This document shows positions 40,672 to 49,156 of a stretch of DNA of 49,466 nt, piece by piece. The notes under the pieces were generated by a model that made no database searches, was not told the DNA's origin, and saw nothing but the letters and a program-made list of their open reading frames with translations. This DNA is from Alphaproteobacteria bacterium (GTDB lineage: Bacteria > Pseudomonadota > Alphaproteobacteria > JAEULC01): assembly GCA_020851015.1 (NCBI GenBank), contig JADZDN010000063.1, positions 1 to 49,466 on the forward strand, given 5' to 3'. Numbering within the stretch: position 1 is the first letter of the stretch; every line of letters begins with the position of its first letter. A program made the position numbers and the translations under genes.

Positions 40672-42663
40672 CTACAGCTCGCGCGCAAGCCTGGCGCCTT
40701 CGTAGATCGCCATGGCCGCCGTGCGCGCGGCGACGCAGTCGCCGATCTGGTGCAGCTCCAGCCCGCTTCCCTGCAGCGATGCATGCAGGCCCTGGTCGGG
40801 CACGTTGGTGGTGGCCAGAACCAGCGCATCGAATGGTGTCTCCTGGCTCGTGCCGTCGAGCAGCGAACGGATCGTCGCCGCCTGGCCGCTCCACGCGTCC
40901 ACCACCGAGGTGGTGAGCTGCGCGATGCCGTGCTCGGCGAACCATTCGTGCATCGGCCCGTCGGCCGTCGAGCTGGCGAGGGACTGCGCCGTCGCGGCGG
41001 CGCTGGTGACGACGGTGACCTGGTGGCCGCGTTGCGCCAGGTAGAGTGCCGTGCCGCTGGCCGGCATCCAGCCGTTGAGGTCGTCCAGCAGCAGCACGCG
41101 GCTGCCGACGCGGTCGCTGCCCAGCAGCACCTCGTTGATCGAGAAGACGTTCGGCTTGTCGATGCCCGGCATGCGCGCCCGGCCCGGTACGGCGCGCTGG
41201 AATCCCGTCATCGGCGGAACGGAGCCGGTCGCCAGCACGACGGCATCGGGCGCCAGCGCGCGAACGCCCTCGGCGTCGATCCGGGTGTTGAGCCGCAGAT
41301 CGACGCCCAGCCGGTCGAGCTGGCTTTGATAGAAGAACACGAGGAGCTGCGCGATCTCGCCGCGCCGCGGCTGGGTGCCGGCCAGGCGGAATTGTCCGCC
41401 GATGCGGTCTTCGGCCTCGACCAGCGTGACCTTGTGGCCGCGCTCGGCGGCGATGCGCGCCGTCTCCAGCCCGCCCGGGCCCGCGCCGACGACCACGATG
41501 CGCCGGCTGCGCGGACCGGCGGGAAAGGGCTCGGCGCCCCACTGGTATTCGCGGCCGACCGACGGGTTCACCAGGCAGGAGAACCAGTAGTCGCGACCGC
41601 GCCGGCCGACGCAGAGCTGGTTGCAGGAGATGCAGGGACGGATGTCCTGCGGTCGATCCTCCGACGCCTTGCGCGCGAGCTGCGGGTCGGCGATCTGGCC
41701 GCGCACCAGGCTCACCATGTCGGCTTGACCCTCGGCGATCACGCGCTCCGCGTTGGCGGGAGTCTTGATCCGGCTTTCCGCCTGGATGCGCGCGTGGCGT
41801 ACCACCTGCTTCATGGCCGCGGCCAGGGGCGGGCCTTGCAGGTCCTCCAGCATGAAAGAGGGCATCACGCGCGCCCAGTCATAGTAGCTGCCGGTCTTGA
41901 TCGGGAAGTAGTCGACCAGGCCGCGGCTGTCGAGATAGGCCACGATCTCCTGGCGCGCCGCGACATCGAGCCCGCCCGGCATGTTGTCGTCGCCGGAGAT
42001 CGTCATGCCGATCAGGAAATTCTCGCCGACCTTGCGCCGCACGCGGCTCAGCAGCTCGACCGGGAAGCGCATGCGGCCCTCGAGATTGCCGCCCCAGCGA
42101 TCGTCGCGCCGGTTGGTGAGCGGCGACCAGAAGGAATCGACCAGCGAATTGTAACCGGCGTTGATCTCGATCCCGTCATAGCCGCATTCGCGGATCAGTC
42201 CGGCGGTGTAGACGTAGGACTCCAGCAGCTCCTCGACCTCCGCGCCCGTCATCGCGTGGCTGCCGTCGCCGTCGCGGAACGACGCCGTGCCGGACGGCGA
42301 CCAGTTGGGCTGGAACGAGTTGTCAGGATCGCAATGCGCGCCGATATGGAACACTTGCTGCGACACCACCACGCCCTCGGCATGGCACATCTCGGTGATG
42401 CGCCGGAAATAGGGGACCATGCCGGGTTCCGCCATCGAGAACTGGCCGCGCGTGAGGAGTCCGGTGCGGTGCGCGGGGATCGGCTCGATCACGATCATCG
42501 CCGCGCCGCCGCGCGCACGTGCGCGGTAGTAGGCGAGATGCCGTTCGCCCGGCCGGCGCTCGACGCTCATGTTGGCGGTGTGGGTGCCGAAGACCATCCG
42601 GTGCTTCAGCGTCAGATGGCGCAACTTCAGCGGCGAGAAGAGGTTGGGGAACAGCCTAGACAT
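40672..42663 (-). CDS. OYE/TMADH-type iron-sulfur flavoprotein, paralogue A
   Basis: A 663-residue flavoenzyme. The FMN barrel spans about 5-335 (LKLRHLTLKHRMVFGTHTANM; RWGGNLEGRMRFP). A complete [4Fe-4S] motif is formed by Cys344, Cys347, Cys351 and Cys363, and the FAD/NAD-type module covers about 380-660 (RIVVVGAGPGGLETARIAAERG). It is a paralogue of the gene at 44007. At the active-site position where the paralogue has His-x-x-His, this one has Asn168 and Tyr171 (EINAGYNSLVDSFW). Family members demethylate tertiary amines or reduce enones. It follows the GlcF-like gene by 21 bp and is the last complete gene of the cluster. The ATG at 42663 is used; homology begins at the first residues. 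Confidence 0.82.
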   Translation of the reverse strand: MSRLFPNLFSPLKLRHLTLKHRMVFGTHTANMSVERRPGERHLAYYRARARGGAAMIVIEPIPAHRTGLLTRGQFSMAEPGMVPYFRRITEMCHAEGVVVSQQVFHIGAHCDPDNSFQPNWSPSGTASFRDGDGSHAMTGAEVEELLESYVYTAGLIRECGYDGIEINAGYNSLVDSFWSPLTNRRDDRWGGNLEGRMRFPVELLSRVRRKVGENFLIGMTISGDDNMPGGLDVAARQEIVAYLDSRGLVDYFPIKTGSYYDWARVMPSFMLEDLQGPPLAAAMKQVVRHARIQAESRIKTPANAERVIAEGQADMVSLVRGQIADPQLARKASEDRPQDIRPCISCNQLCVGRRGRDYWFSCLVNPSVGREYQWGAEPFPAGPRSRRIVVVGAGPGGLETARIAAERGHKVTLVEAEDRIGGQFRLAGTQPRRGEIAQLLVFFYQSQLDRLGVDLRLNTRIDAEGVRALAPDAVVLATGSVPPMTGFQRAVPGRARMPGIDKPNVFSINEVLLGSDRVGSRVLLLDDLNGWMPASGTALYLAQRGHQVTVVTSAAATAQSLASSTADGPMHEWFAEHGIAQLTTSVVDAWSGQAATIRSLLDGTSQETPFDALVLATTNVPDQGLHASLQGSGLELHQIGDCVAARTAAMAIYEGARLAREL

Positions 42664-42684
42664 GGCGCGCCTGCGATTCCCGGG

Positions 42685-43992
42685 TCATTCGGCCGCTGCC
42701 GCGCCAGGGGCGATGCCGGTGGGCGCCGGGCCGCCGGTCGCCCAGTCGAGAAGCTGGACCACGTGCAGCACCGGCACCTTGGCGCCGCAGGCGAGCTGCG
42801 CCATGCAGCCGATATTGCTGGTGGCGACGACATCGGGTCCGACGCGGTCGATGTTCGCCAGTTTGCGCGCGCGAAGCTGGCCCGAGACCTCGGGCTGCAA
42901 CAGGTTGTAGGTGCCGGCCGATCCGCAGCAGAGGTGCCCTTCCGGTATCTCGAGCACGCGGAAGCCGGCATCGGCGAGCAGGCGGCGCGGCGGCTGCCGG
43001 ACCTTCTGCGCGTGCTGCAGTGAGCAGGGCGCGTGATAGGCCACGGCGAGCGATGCATCCAGGTTCGTCCGGCGCAATCCGATTGCGTCGAGGAACTCGC
43101 TGATATCCTTGGCGAGGCCGGCGATGCGCGCGGCGGGACCGGCCATCGCCGGGTCGTCGCCGAAGATGAAGCCGTAGTCCTTCACCGTCGTGCCGCAGCC
43201 CGACGCATTGACGATCACGGCGTCGAGCCCGCCTTCATCCAGCACGGCCGACCAGGCCCGAATGTTCGCCCGCGCCAGCGCCTTCGCCTGGGCGCGGCGG
43301 CCCATGTGGTAGGGCAGGGCGCCGCAGCACGCGGCACCCGGCGCGATCACCACCTCGCAGCCGTGCCGGCGCAGCAGGCGCACCGTTGCCTCGTTGATCG
43401 ACGGCTCGAGCGCGCGCTGGGCGCAACCGGTCAGCATCGCGACGCGGTAGCGCCGCGGTCCTTCCGCCGCGAGGACTTGCGGCCGGTCGACCGGCGATTC
43501 GGGCGCGGCATGGCGCGGCGCCAGTTCGATCATCGCCCGCAGCGGCGGCGGCAGCAGCGCCGCGAATGGCCGGGCGATGGCGGCGCCCCGGATCGCCAGG
43601 CGGAAGAGGCCAGGATTGGTCACGGTGCGGGACACCAGCGCGCGCAGCGCGCGCTCCAGCCAGGGACGCCGATAGGTCGCCTCGATATGGGCACGGGCAT
43701 GATCGACCAGGTGCATGAAGTCGACGCCGGCGAGGCACGCGCTTACGCAGGCCGAGCAGGAAAGGCAGCGGTCGATATGCGTGACCGTCGCGGCGTCGGG
43801 CGGTCCGCCGGATTGCAGCATGTCGCGGATCAGGACGTTTCGGCCGCGCGGGCTGTCGTCCTCGTTGTTGAGCACGACGAAGGACGGGCAGGTCGGCTGG
43901 CAGGTTCCGCATTCCACGCAGTGGCGCAGGATCTCGGCGGAATGCCGCGTCTCCGGATCGACGAGCTGGAGCGGAGTGAAGGCGGTGCGCAC
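42685..43992 (-). CDS. GlcF-like iron-sulfur electron-transfer protein (two [4Fe-4S] motifs, two CCG domains)
   Basis: A 435-residue protein like the iron-sulfur subunit of glycolate oxidase. Two ferredoxin-type motifs are complete: Cys25-28-31-35 (CVECGTCQPTCP) and Cys75-78-81-85 (CLSCSACVSACL). Two cysteine-rich CCG domains follow, with AACCGALPYHMG, NASGCG, HAPCSLQHAQKVR and LCCGSAGTYNLLQPEVS. The usual partners GlcD and GlcE are absent; instead it lies between two OYE-type flavoprotein genes with gaps of 14 and 21 bp. It probably takes electrons from one or both to the quinone pool. The start is the GTG at 43992 behind AAGGGA; the open frame further upstream lacks homology. In dimethylglycine catabolism the DgcA flavoprotein also works with an iron-sulfur partner of related type. 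Confidence 0.85.
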   Translation of the reverse strand: MRTAFTPLQLVDPETRHSAEILRHCVECGTCQPTCPSFVVLNNEDDSPRGRNVLIRDMLQSGGPPDAATVTHIDRCLSCSACVSACLAGVDFMHLVDHARAHIEATYRRPWLERALRALVSRTVTNPGLFRLAIRGAAIARPFAALLPPPLRAMIELAPRHAAPESPVDRPQVLAAEGPRRYRVAMLTGCAQRALEPSINEATVRLLRRHGCEVVIAPGAACCGALPYHMGRRAQAKALARANIRAWSAVLDEGGLDAVIVNASGCGTTVKDYGFIFGDDPAMAGPAARIAGLAKDISEFLDAIGLRRTNLDASLAVAYHAPCSLQHAQKVRQPPRRLLADAGFRVLEIPEGHLCCGSAGTYNLLQPEVSGQLRARKLANIDRVGPDVVATSNIGCMAQLACGAKVPVLHVVQLLDWATGGPAPTGIAPGAAAAE

Positions 43993-44006
43993 GTCGTTCC
44001 CTTGAA

Positions 44007-46016
44007 TTACAGGGTCATTGCCAGCTTGCGGGCCTCGAAGATCGCCATGCCCATGTTGCGTGGCGACACGCAGTCGCCGACCGCGTGCGCGGCGATGCCG
44101 GCCTCGGCGAGCGAGCCGGCCAGGCCGGACTCGGCCACATTGGTCGTCGCCAGCACGAGCGTATCGAAGGCCCGCTCCGCGACACGCCCGGTCAGCGTGT
44201 CCTGGATTTGCGCCGCGCCACCCCGCCATTCCATCAGCGCCGCGTTGAGAATCTCCTCGACCTTCAGCCGGCGCAGGGCGGCCCGCAGCGGACCATGCGC
44301 CCGCGTGGCCACCAGGTGGCGGGCGATCACCGGATGGCCGCACAGGATCGAAACGGAGTGTCCGCGCTCCGCCAGGAACAAGGCCGTGCCCGCCGCCGGC
44401 CATCCGCCGGTGTCGTCGACGACGAGGACCCGAGAACCGGGAGTAGCAGTGCCGTCCAGCACGTCATCGACGGCGAAGACGTTGGGACCATCGGCGCCCG
44501 GCAGCCGGTCGACATGCGGAAGCGCGCGCTGGAACCCGTCGCGCGCCGGCCGGGACCCTGTCGCCAGCACGACGACATCCGCGCCGATTTCCCGAACCGC
44601 CGCCACGCCCATCTCCGCGCCCATGCGCATCTCGACCTGGTAGCGCATCAGCTCGCCGCGATACCATTCCAGTAGGTCGCCCACCGCGTCGCGCCGGGGC
44701 TGGGCGGCCGCGCGCCGGAGCTGGCCGCCGATGGCCTGGCTGCGCTCGGCCAGGATGACGCGGTGCCCGCGCTGCGCCAGCACGCGCGCCGCCTCCAGCC
44801 CGCCGGGACCGGCGCCCACGACCAGTACGCGCCGGGGCTGCGTCGCCGGTTGGGTCTCGGCTTGGTTCCATTCGTGCTCGCGCCCGGTCGTGGGATTGAC
44901 CACGCAGGAGATCCAGTAGTCGCGCGCCCGGCGGCCCTCGCACCACTGATTGCAGGCGAGGCAGGGCCGGACCTCGGCGGCGCGGCCGGAAAGCGCCTTG
45001 GACGCCAGCGCTGGATCGGCGATCTGGCCCCGCACGATGCTGACCAGGTCGGCCCCGCCCTCGGCCAGGATGCGTTCCGCTTCGCCGATGTCGCGCAGGC
45101 CGCCCTCAGCGATCAGCAGCGCGTTCTTGAGCGCCGGCCGGAACCGCGCGGCCAGCGACGCGCCGCTGGCGCCGTCCATGAGGAAGGGCGATGCCAGGCG
45201 CGCGCCGGCATAGGCGCTGCCGATCTTGACGACCACATAGTCGGCGAGCCGCCGGGAATCGATCGTGGAGAGGATGGCCAGGCGGTCGGCGGCCACGAGC
45301 CCGCCCGGCGGTTCGTCGTCGCCGGTGATGCTGAGTCCGATGACGAAGCCCGGCGCGGTCGCAGCGCGCACCGCCTCCAACACGGCGACGGAGAAGCGCA
45401 CCCGGTTGTCCAGGCTGCCGCCCCATTCGTCGGTCCGCTGGTTCGCCAGCGGCGACCAGAACTGCTCGATCAAACCGGCATGGGCGGCATGGATCTCGAC
45501 GCCGTCGAAACCGGCCGCGCGCGACCGGCGCGCGACCCGGGCAAAGCCGTCGATTACCGCGCCGATTTCGTCGGCCGTCATCGCGTGGCTGCCGTGGAAA
45601 TCGCGCAGCGACACAAGCCCCGAGGGGCTCCAGCCGGGCAGATAGGCGTTGTCGGCATCGCCGTGGGCGCCGACATGGGATATCTGCTGGATCATCGCCG
45701 CGCCCAGCGCGCGGCACTCGTCGGTCATCCTGCGCAGGTCCGGCACGATCGCGTCGCTGTCGTCCAGCATCGCGCGCGTGTTGCGGCCGGTTGGATGGGC
45801 GGCCAGCGGCTCGGTCACGATCAAGGCCGCGCCGCCGCGCGCCCGGGCGGCGTAGAAGGCGCGATACTGCGGCCCGGGAAAATATCCGCAGCGGTCGTCG
45901 CCGACTTGGCGCTCCTCGGCCATGTTCGTGGTCTGCGCGCCGAAGACGATGCGGTGCCGCAGGTCGAGGTGACCCACCCTGATTGGCGCCGAGAGATGCG
46001 GAAATGGGCTGGGCAA
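44007..46016 (-). CDS. OYE/TMADH-type iron-sulfur flavoprotein, paralogue B
   Basis: A 669-residue flavoenzyme. The FMN barrel is about 5-345 (RVGHLDLRHRIVFGAQTTNM; EWGGSLDNRVRFS). The [4Fe-4S] motif Cys352, Cys355, Cys359, Cys371 is complete, and the FAD/NAD-type module begins at about 385 (RVLVVGAGPGGLEAARVLAQRG). The active-site pair His176 and His179 (EIHAAHAGLIEQFW) is intact, unlike in paralogue A. The TTG at 46016 is taken as the start: AAGGCG lies just before it and it aligns with the first residue of paralogue A. An ATG at 46109 would add 31 residues with no similarity. First of three genes with the GlcF-like protein and paralogue A. A tertiary-amine demethylase or dehydrogenase role is the best guess. 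Confidence 0.82.
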   Translation of the reverse strand: MPSPFPHLSAPIRVGHLDLRHRIVFGAQTTNMAEERQVGDDRCGYFPGPQYRAFYAARARGGAALIVTEPLAAHPTGRNTRAMLDDSDAIVPDLRRMTDECRALGAAMIQQISHVGAHGDADNAYLPGWSPSGLVSLRDFHGSHAMTADEIGAVIDGFARVARRSRAAGFDGVEIHAAHAGLIEQFWSPLANQRTDEWGGSLDNRVRFSVAVLEAVRAATAPGFVIGLSITGDDEPPGGLVAADRLAILSTIDSRRLADYVVVKIGSAYAGARLASPFLMDGASGASLAARFRPALKNALLIAEGGLRDIGEAERILAEGGADLVSIVRGQIADPALASKALSGRAAEVRPCLACNQWCEGRRARDYWISCVVNPTTGREHEWNQAETQPATQPRRVLVVGAGPGGLEAARVLAQRGHRVILAERSQAIGGQLRRAAAQPRRDAVGDLLEWYRGELMRYQVEMRMGAEMGVAAVREIGADVVVLATGSRPARDGFQRALPHVDRLPGADGPNVFAVDDVLDGTATPGSRVLVVDDTGGWPAAGTALFLAERGHSVSILCGHPVIARHLVATRAHGPLRAALRRLKVEEILNAALMEWRGGAAQIQDTLTGRVAERAFDTLVLATTNVAESGLAGSLAEAGIAAHAVGDCVSPRNMGMAIFEARKLAMTL

Positions 46017-46160
46017 GAATTCGCCTTTTGCGCTATTCGGGCGGCTGCGTGCGGTTTGCTTGGCGCATGCGACCAGCGCCCTCCCCTGGCCAACATTGCC
46101 CCACGGCATGATTTCCGGTCAAGAATGATGTTTTCATAGTAGGAAACCGTATGCCGACCT

Positions 46161-46943
46161 TCAAAACGTGCCGGGATAGCCGCCGCCGTCGATCACGAGG
46201 TTCTGCCCGGTGATGTAGCCGGCCTGCCGACCGCACAGGAAGGCGCAGGTGGCGCCCAGCTCCGCGGGATCGCCGAAACGCCCGGCCGGCGTCTTGGCCA
46301 GCCGTTCCGCCCGCACGACTTCGAGCGTCTTGCCCGTGCGGCGCATCGTGTCCTGCATGTTCGACTGCAGGCGGTCGGTATCGAACCGGCCCGGCACCAG
46401 GTTGTTGATCGTGACGTTGTGGCGCACGGTTTCGCGCGCCAGGCCGGAGATGAAGCCGGTCAGACCCGAACACGCGCCAGCGGACAGGCCGATGTCGGGC
46501 AACCCGCCCTTCACCGCGACATTGGTGATGTTGACGATCCGGCCGAAGCGGCGCGCGATCATCGCATCGAGCGTTGCGCGGATCATGAAGATCGACGCCA
46601 GCATGTGGGCGTCGATCGCCCTGATCCAATCGTCGCGCTGCCACTCGCGGAAGTCGCCGGGCGGCGCGCCGCCGCAATTGTTGACCAGGATGTCCGGGGC
46701 GGGGCATCGCGCCAGGATGGCGGCGCGTCCCGGCTCGGTCGCGACATCCGCCACCACCGCGGCAACCGACACGCCGTGGCGCCGCCGCAGATCGGCGGCG
46801 GCGGTCTCCAGCACGTCGGGGCGGCGCGCGGCGATCGTCAACTCCACGCCGGCAGCGCCCAGCGCGTCGGCGCAAGCGAAGCCCAGCCCCTTGCTGGCCG
46901 CCAGCACGATGGCCGTCCTGCCCTTGATTCCGAGATCCATCAT
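46161..46943 (-). CDS. Short-chain dehydrogenase/reductase-family protein lacking catalytic Tyr and Lys
   Basis: A 260-residue Rossmann-fold protein of SDR length. The nucleotide-binding turn is AASKGLGFACADALGAAG, followed by DILVNNCGGAPPGD and NITNVAVKGG. In active SDRs a Tyr-x-x-x-Lys pair follows; the aligned stretch here reads LSAGACSGLTGF, placing Ser154 and Cys158 at those positions. A group of SDR proteins in Rhizobiales has a comparable LSNGAR-type motif, as I recall, so this is a subfamily feature rather than decay. The C-terminal TGQNLVIDGGGYPG is standard. GGGAAACG precedes the ATG at 46943; the next codon is also Met. It lies 144 bp upstream of the flavoprotein cluster on the same strand and is divergent from the hydroxyacid dehydrogenase. 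Function unknown. Confidence 0.8.
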   Translation of the reverse strand: MMDLGIKGRTAIVLAASKGLGFACADALGAAGVELTIAARRPDVLETAAADLRRRHGVSVAAVVADVATEPGRAAILARCPAPDILVNNCGGAPPGDFREWQRDDWIRAIDAHMLASIFMIRATLDAMIARRFGRIVNITNVAVKGGLPDIGLSAGACSGLTGFISGLARETVRHNVTINNLVPGRFDTDRLQSNMQDTMRRTGKTLEVVRAERLAKTPAGRFGDPAELGATCAFLCGRQAGYITGQNLVIDGGGYPGTF

Positions 46944-47026
46944 TGTCGTTTCCCTCGATCGAGACATTGCCGGCACGGCGAAATCCTGCCATCTAGCCGC
47001 GAACATACCGCAGCCGGGAGCGCAAC

Positions 47027-48034
47027 ATGCAGCCAGCCGCCACCGTCGTCGTAACCGGGCCGATGATCGCGGCCGATGCGCAGGCCCTGCTGCGCGACCA
47101 TTCGATCGACTGCGTGCCGACCGAGCCGACGGCCGTCGAGCGCGACCTGGTAGCCGTGGTCGCGGGCCAGCGCCCGCAGGGTCTGATCGTGCGCTTTGGC
47201 ACGGTCGATGCGCGCGTAATGGATGCGGCGCCGCAGCTTCGGGTCATCGCCAACCACGGCGCGGGCTACGACAATATCGACGTGGCGGCTGCGACGGCCC
47301 GCGGCCTGCCGGTCCTTGTCAGCCGCGCGGCGAACGCGGTGTCGGTCGCCGAGATGGCGGTTTCGCTGATGCTGGCGCTGCTGAAGCAGCTCCGGCCGTT
47401 CGACGATGCGGTCAAGTCGGGCGGGTGGCGCCCGCCCGGCGTCGTTCCGGTCGAACTGGCCGGACGGCGCGTGGGCCTGATCGGGATGGGTGCGACCGGG
47501 CGCGAGACGGCCTTGCTGCTGCGGGCGTTTCGCGCCGATCTCGCCGCATACGATCCGCAGGTCGCGGCCGATCCTGCGGAACGGTTCGCGAGGCCGGTTG
47601 ACCGGCTGGACGATCTGTTGTCTTGGGCCGACATCGTCACGTTGCACCTGCCGCTGACCGACGCGACGCGCGGCCTCTTCAACCGCGAGCGCCTGCGGGC
47701 GATGAAGCGGGGCGCGATCCTGGTCAACTGCGCGCGCGGACAGATCGTCGACGAGACCGCTCTCGCGGAATCCTTGCGGGACGGCCACTTGGCCGGCGCG
47801 GCGGTCGACACCTTCGCGGTCGAGCCGTGCGGCGCCGACCTCGCCCTGCTGCGGGCGCCGAACCTGATCGCCACGCCGCACGTCGCGGGCGTGACGCAGG
47901 AAGCCTTTCGCCGCATGGGCATGATGTCGGCGCAGAACGTCCTCTCGATCTTGCGTCGGGCGCCGCTCGCGCGGGAGAATCTCGTTAATCCGGCCGTGCT
48001 CGATCATCCGCGCCTCAAGGCCGCGCCCCGCTGA
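47027..48034 (+). CDS. D-2-hydroxyacid dehydrogenase family protein
   Basis: A 335-residue NAD(P)-dependent enzyme reducing 2-keto acids or oxidising D-2-hydroxyacids. The nucleotide-binding motif is VGLIGMGATGRETALLLRAF. The catalytic set is in place: Arg237 (NCARGQIVDE), Glu266 (TFAVEP) and His285 (ATPHVAG). IANHGAGYDNIDVAAATARG is the usual substrate-loop region. Length and motifs fit glyoxylate/hydroxypyruvate reductase-type members. It is divergent from the SDR gene with an 83-bp gap, and upstream of the XRE-cupin regulator. Together with the nearby TRAP receptor it may serve uptake and metabolism of a hydroxy or keto acid; this is inference. Confidence 0.88.
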   Translation: MQPAATVVVTGPMIAADAQALLRDHSIDCVPTEPTAVERDLVAVVAGQRPQGLIVRFGTVDARVMDAAPQLRVIANHGAGYDNIDVAAATARGLPVLVSRAANAVSVAEMAVSLMLALLKQLRPFDDAVKSGGWRPPGVVPVELAGRRVGLIGMGATGRETALLLRAFRADLAAYDPQVAADPAERFARPVDRLDDLLSWADIVTLHLPLTDATRGLFNRERLRAMKRGAILVNCARGQIVDETALAESLRDGHLAGAAVDTFAVEPCGADLALLRAPNLIATPHVAGVTQEAFRRMGMMSAQNVLSILRRAPLARENLVNPAVLDHPRLKAAPR

Positions 48035-48210
48035 GCTCGCTGCACAACAACGTCGAGGGACGGCTTCGCGCGGGCTTTTGTCCTTGAAACCGATGCAGAG
48101 TTCAGCCACACATCGCAACTCTTAGTCTACCGGCGGTTCGGTGCCGCGACGCGGCGGTAGAGCAGGTCGCCGGCCGGCAGGGCGCCGAGACAGGGGATGG
48201 GCAGCAAAGC

Positions 48211-48924
48211 ATGGGCAGATCCAAACGCCGCACAGCCTCGGACGCGCAAGGGCGCGCGACGGATGCAAAGCCGCTCGATCTGACCGACAACAACAGCCTG
48301 GAAATCGCGATCGGAACCGAAGTGCGCGCGTTCCGACGCAACCTCGGCATGACGGTGGCCGAGGTCGCGCGCCAGGCCGGGCTGTCGATGGGCATGCTGT
48401 CGAAGATCGAGAACGCCAACACGTCGCCCTCGCTGGCGACGCTGCAGGCCCTTGCCCAGGCGCTGCACGTCCCGGTCACCTCGCTGTTCCGGCGATACGA
48501 GGAGACGCGCGACGCGACCTTCGTGAAGGCGGGGCAGGGTCTGCAGGTCGAGCGGCGCGGCACGCGCGCCGGGCACAAGTACCAGATTCTCGGCCACACG
48601 ACCGCCAAGCGCTACGCGCTCGAGCCGTACCTGATGACGCTGACGCACAAGTCCGAGGTGTTCCCGCTGTTCCAGCGGACGGGAACGCAGTTCATCTACC
48701 TGCTCGAGGGCCGGGTCACCTACCGGCACGGCGACAAGACCTACGATCTCGAGCCGGGCGATTCCCTCTTCTTCGACGCGGGTGCGCCGCATGGGCCCGA
48801 GGAACTGAAGCGCCTGCCGGTCCGCTACCTCGCGATCATCGCCTATCCCCGCACGGTCGACGAGGACGAGAGGGTCGCCGACACCACCGCGCCCGCGCCA
48901 AAGCCCGCGAAGCGCCGCCGCTGA
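48211..48924 (+). CDS. XRE-family regulator with C-terminal cupin domain
   Basis: A 237-residue regulator. A helix-turn-helix lies at about 33-90 (IGTEVRAFRRNLGMTVAEVARQAGLSMGMLSKIENANTSPSLATLQALA) and a cupin effector domain at about 140-210 (TQFIYLLEGRVTYRHGDKTYDLEPGDSLFFDAGAPHGPEEL). Most cupin metal ligands of enzymes are missing except the His in APHGPE, as usual for the regulatory kind. A charged tail (PAPKPAKRRR) ends it. The ribosome site is weak (GGGG about 15 bp upstream). It precedes the TRAP receptor gene by 232 bp on the same strand and is the obvious candidate to regulate it. Confidence 0.9.
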   Translation: MGRSKRRTASDAQGRATDAKPLDLTDNNSLEIAIGTEVRAFRRNLGMTVAEVARQAGLSMGMLSKIENANTSPSLATLQALAQALHVPVTSLFRRYEETRDATFVKAGQGLQVERRGTRAGHKYQILGHTTAKRYALEPYLMTLTHKSEVFPLFQRTGTQFIYLLEGRVTYRHGDKTYDLEPGDSLFFDAGAPHGPEELKRLPVRYLAIIAYPRTVDEDERVADTTAPAPKPAKRRR

Positions 48925-49072
48925 TCGGTTCACGGCGGGAGCGGAGCGGCGCGGCGCGCGTCGCCATCGTGCCACACGGAATTTCCCCAGCCGTCGGTGC
49001 GTCATGTGCAGCGGCTCGCCATCGCCATGCACTTTCGGGCGATCACTGCGAGGAATGCAAGTTTATTGGCAG

Positions 49073-49101
49073 TTGATTCCCCGATGCCCATCTGTTAGGA
49101 G
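49073..49101 (+). promoter_or_regulatory. Candidate promoter of the TRAP gene
   Basis: TTGATT (49073-49078), 17-bp spacer and TAGGAG (49096-49101), about 55 bp before the TRAP ATG. An AT-rich patch (GTTTATTGG) lies just upstream. Weak -10, so tentative. Confidence 0.25.
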
Positions 49102-49156
49102 TCGAAAGCCTGTCGAATCCGGGGGTGGCGTGCCTGCGCGGCAGGGGGAGGTTTCA

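Noticed and set aside
40525..43023. An 832-codon plus-strand frame opposite flavoprotein A and the GlcF-like gene
   Set aside because: Low-complexity antisense translation; the minus strand encodes recognisable flavoprotein and iron-sulfur motifs.
46017..46109. ATG at 46109 as start of flavoprotein B
   Set aside because: It adds 31 residues without similarity; the TTG at 46016 has a ribosome site and aligns with the start of paralogue A.
48127..48160. CTACCG and CGGTAG dyad before the XRE-cupin gene
   Set aside because: Only 6-bp arms in G+C-rich DNA with a long loop; too weak to call an operator or terminator without comparison.
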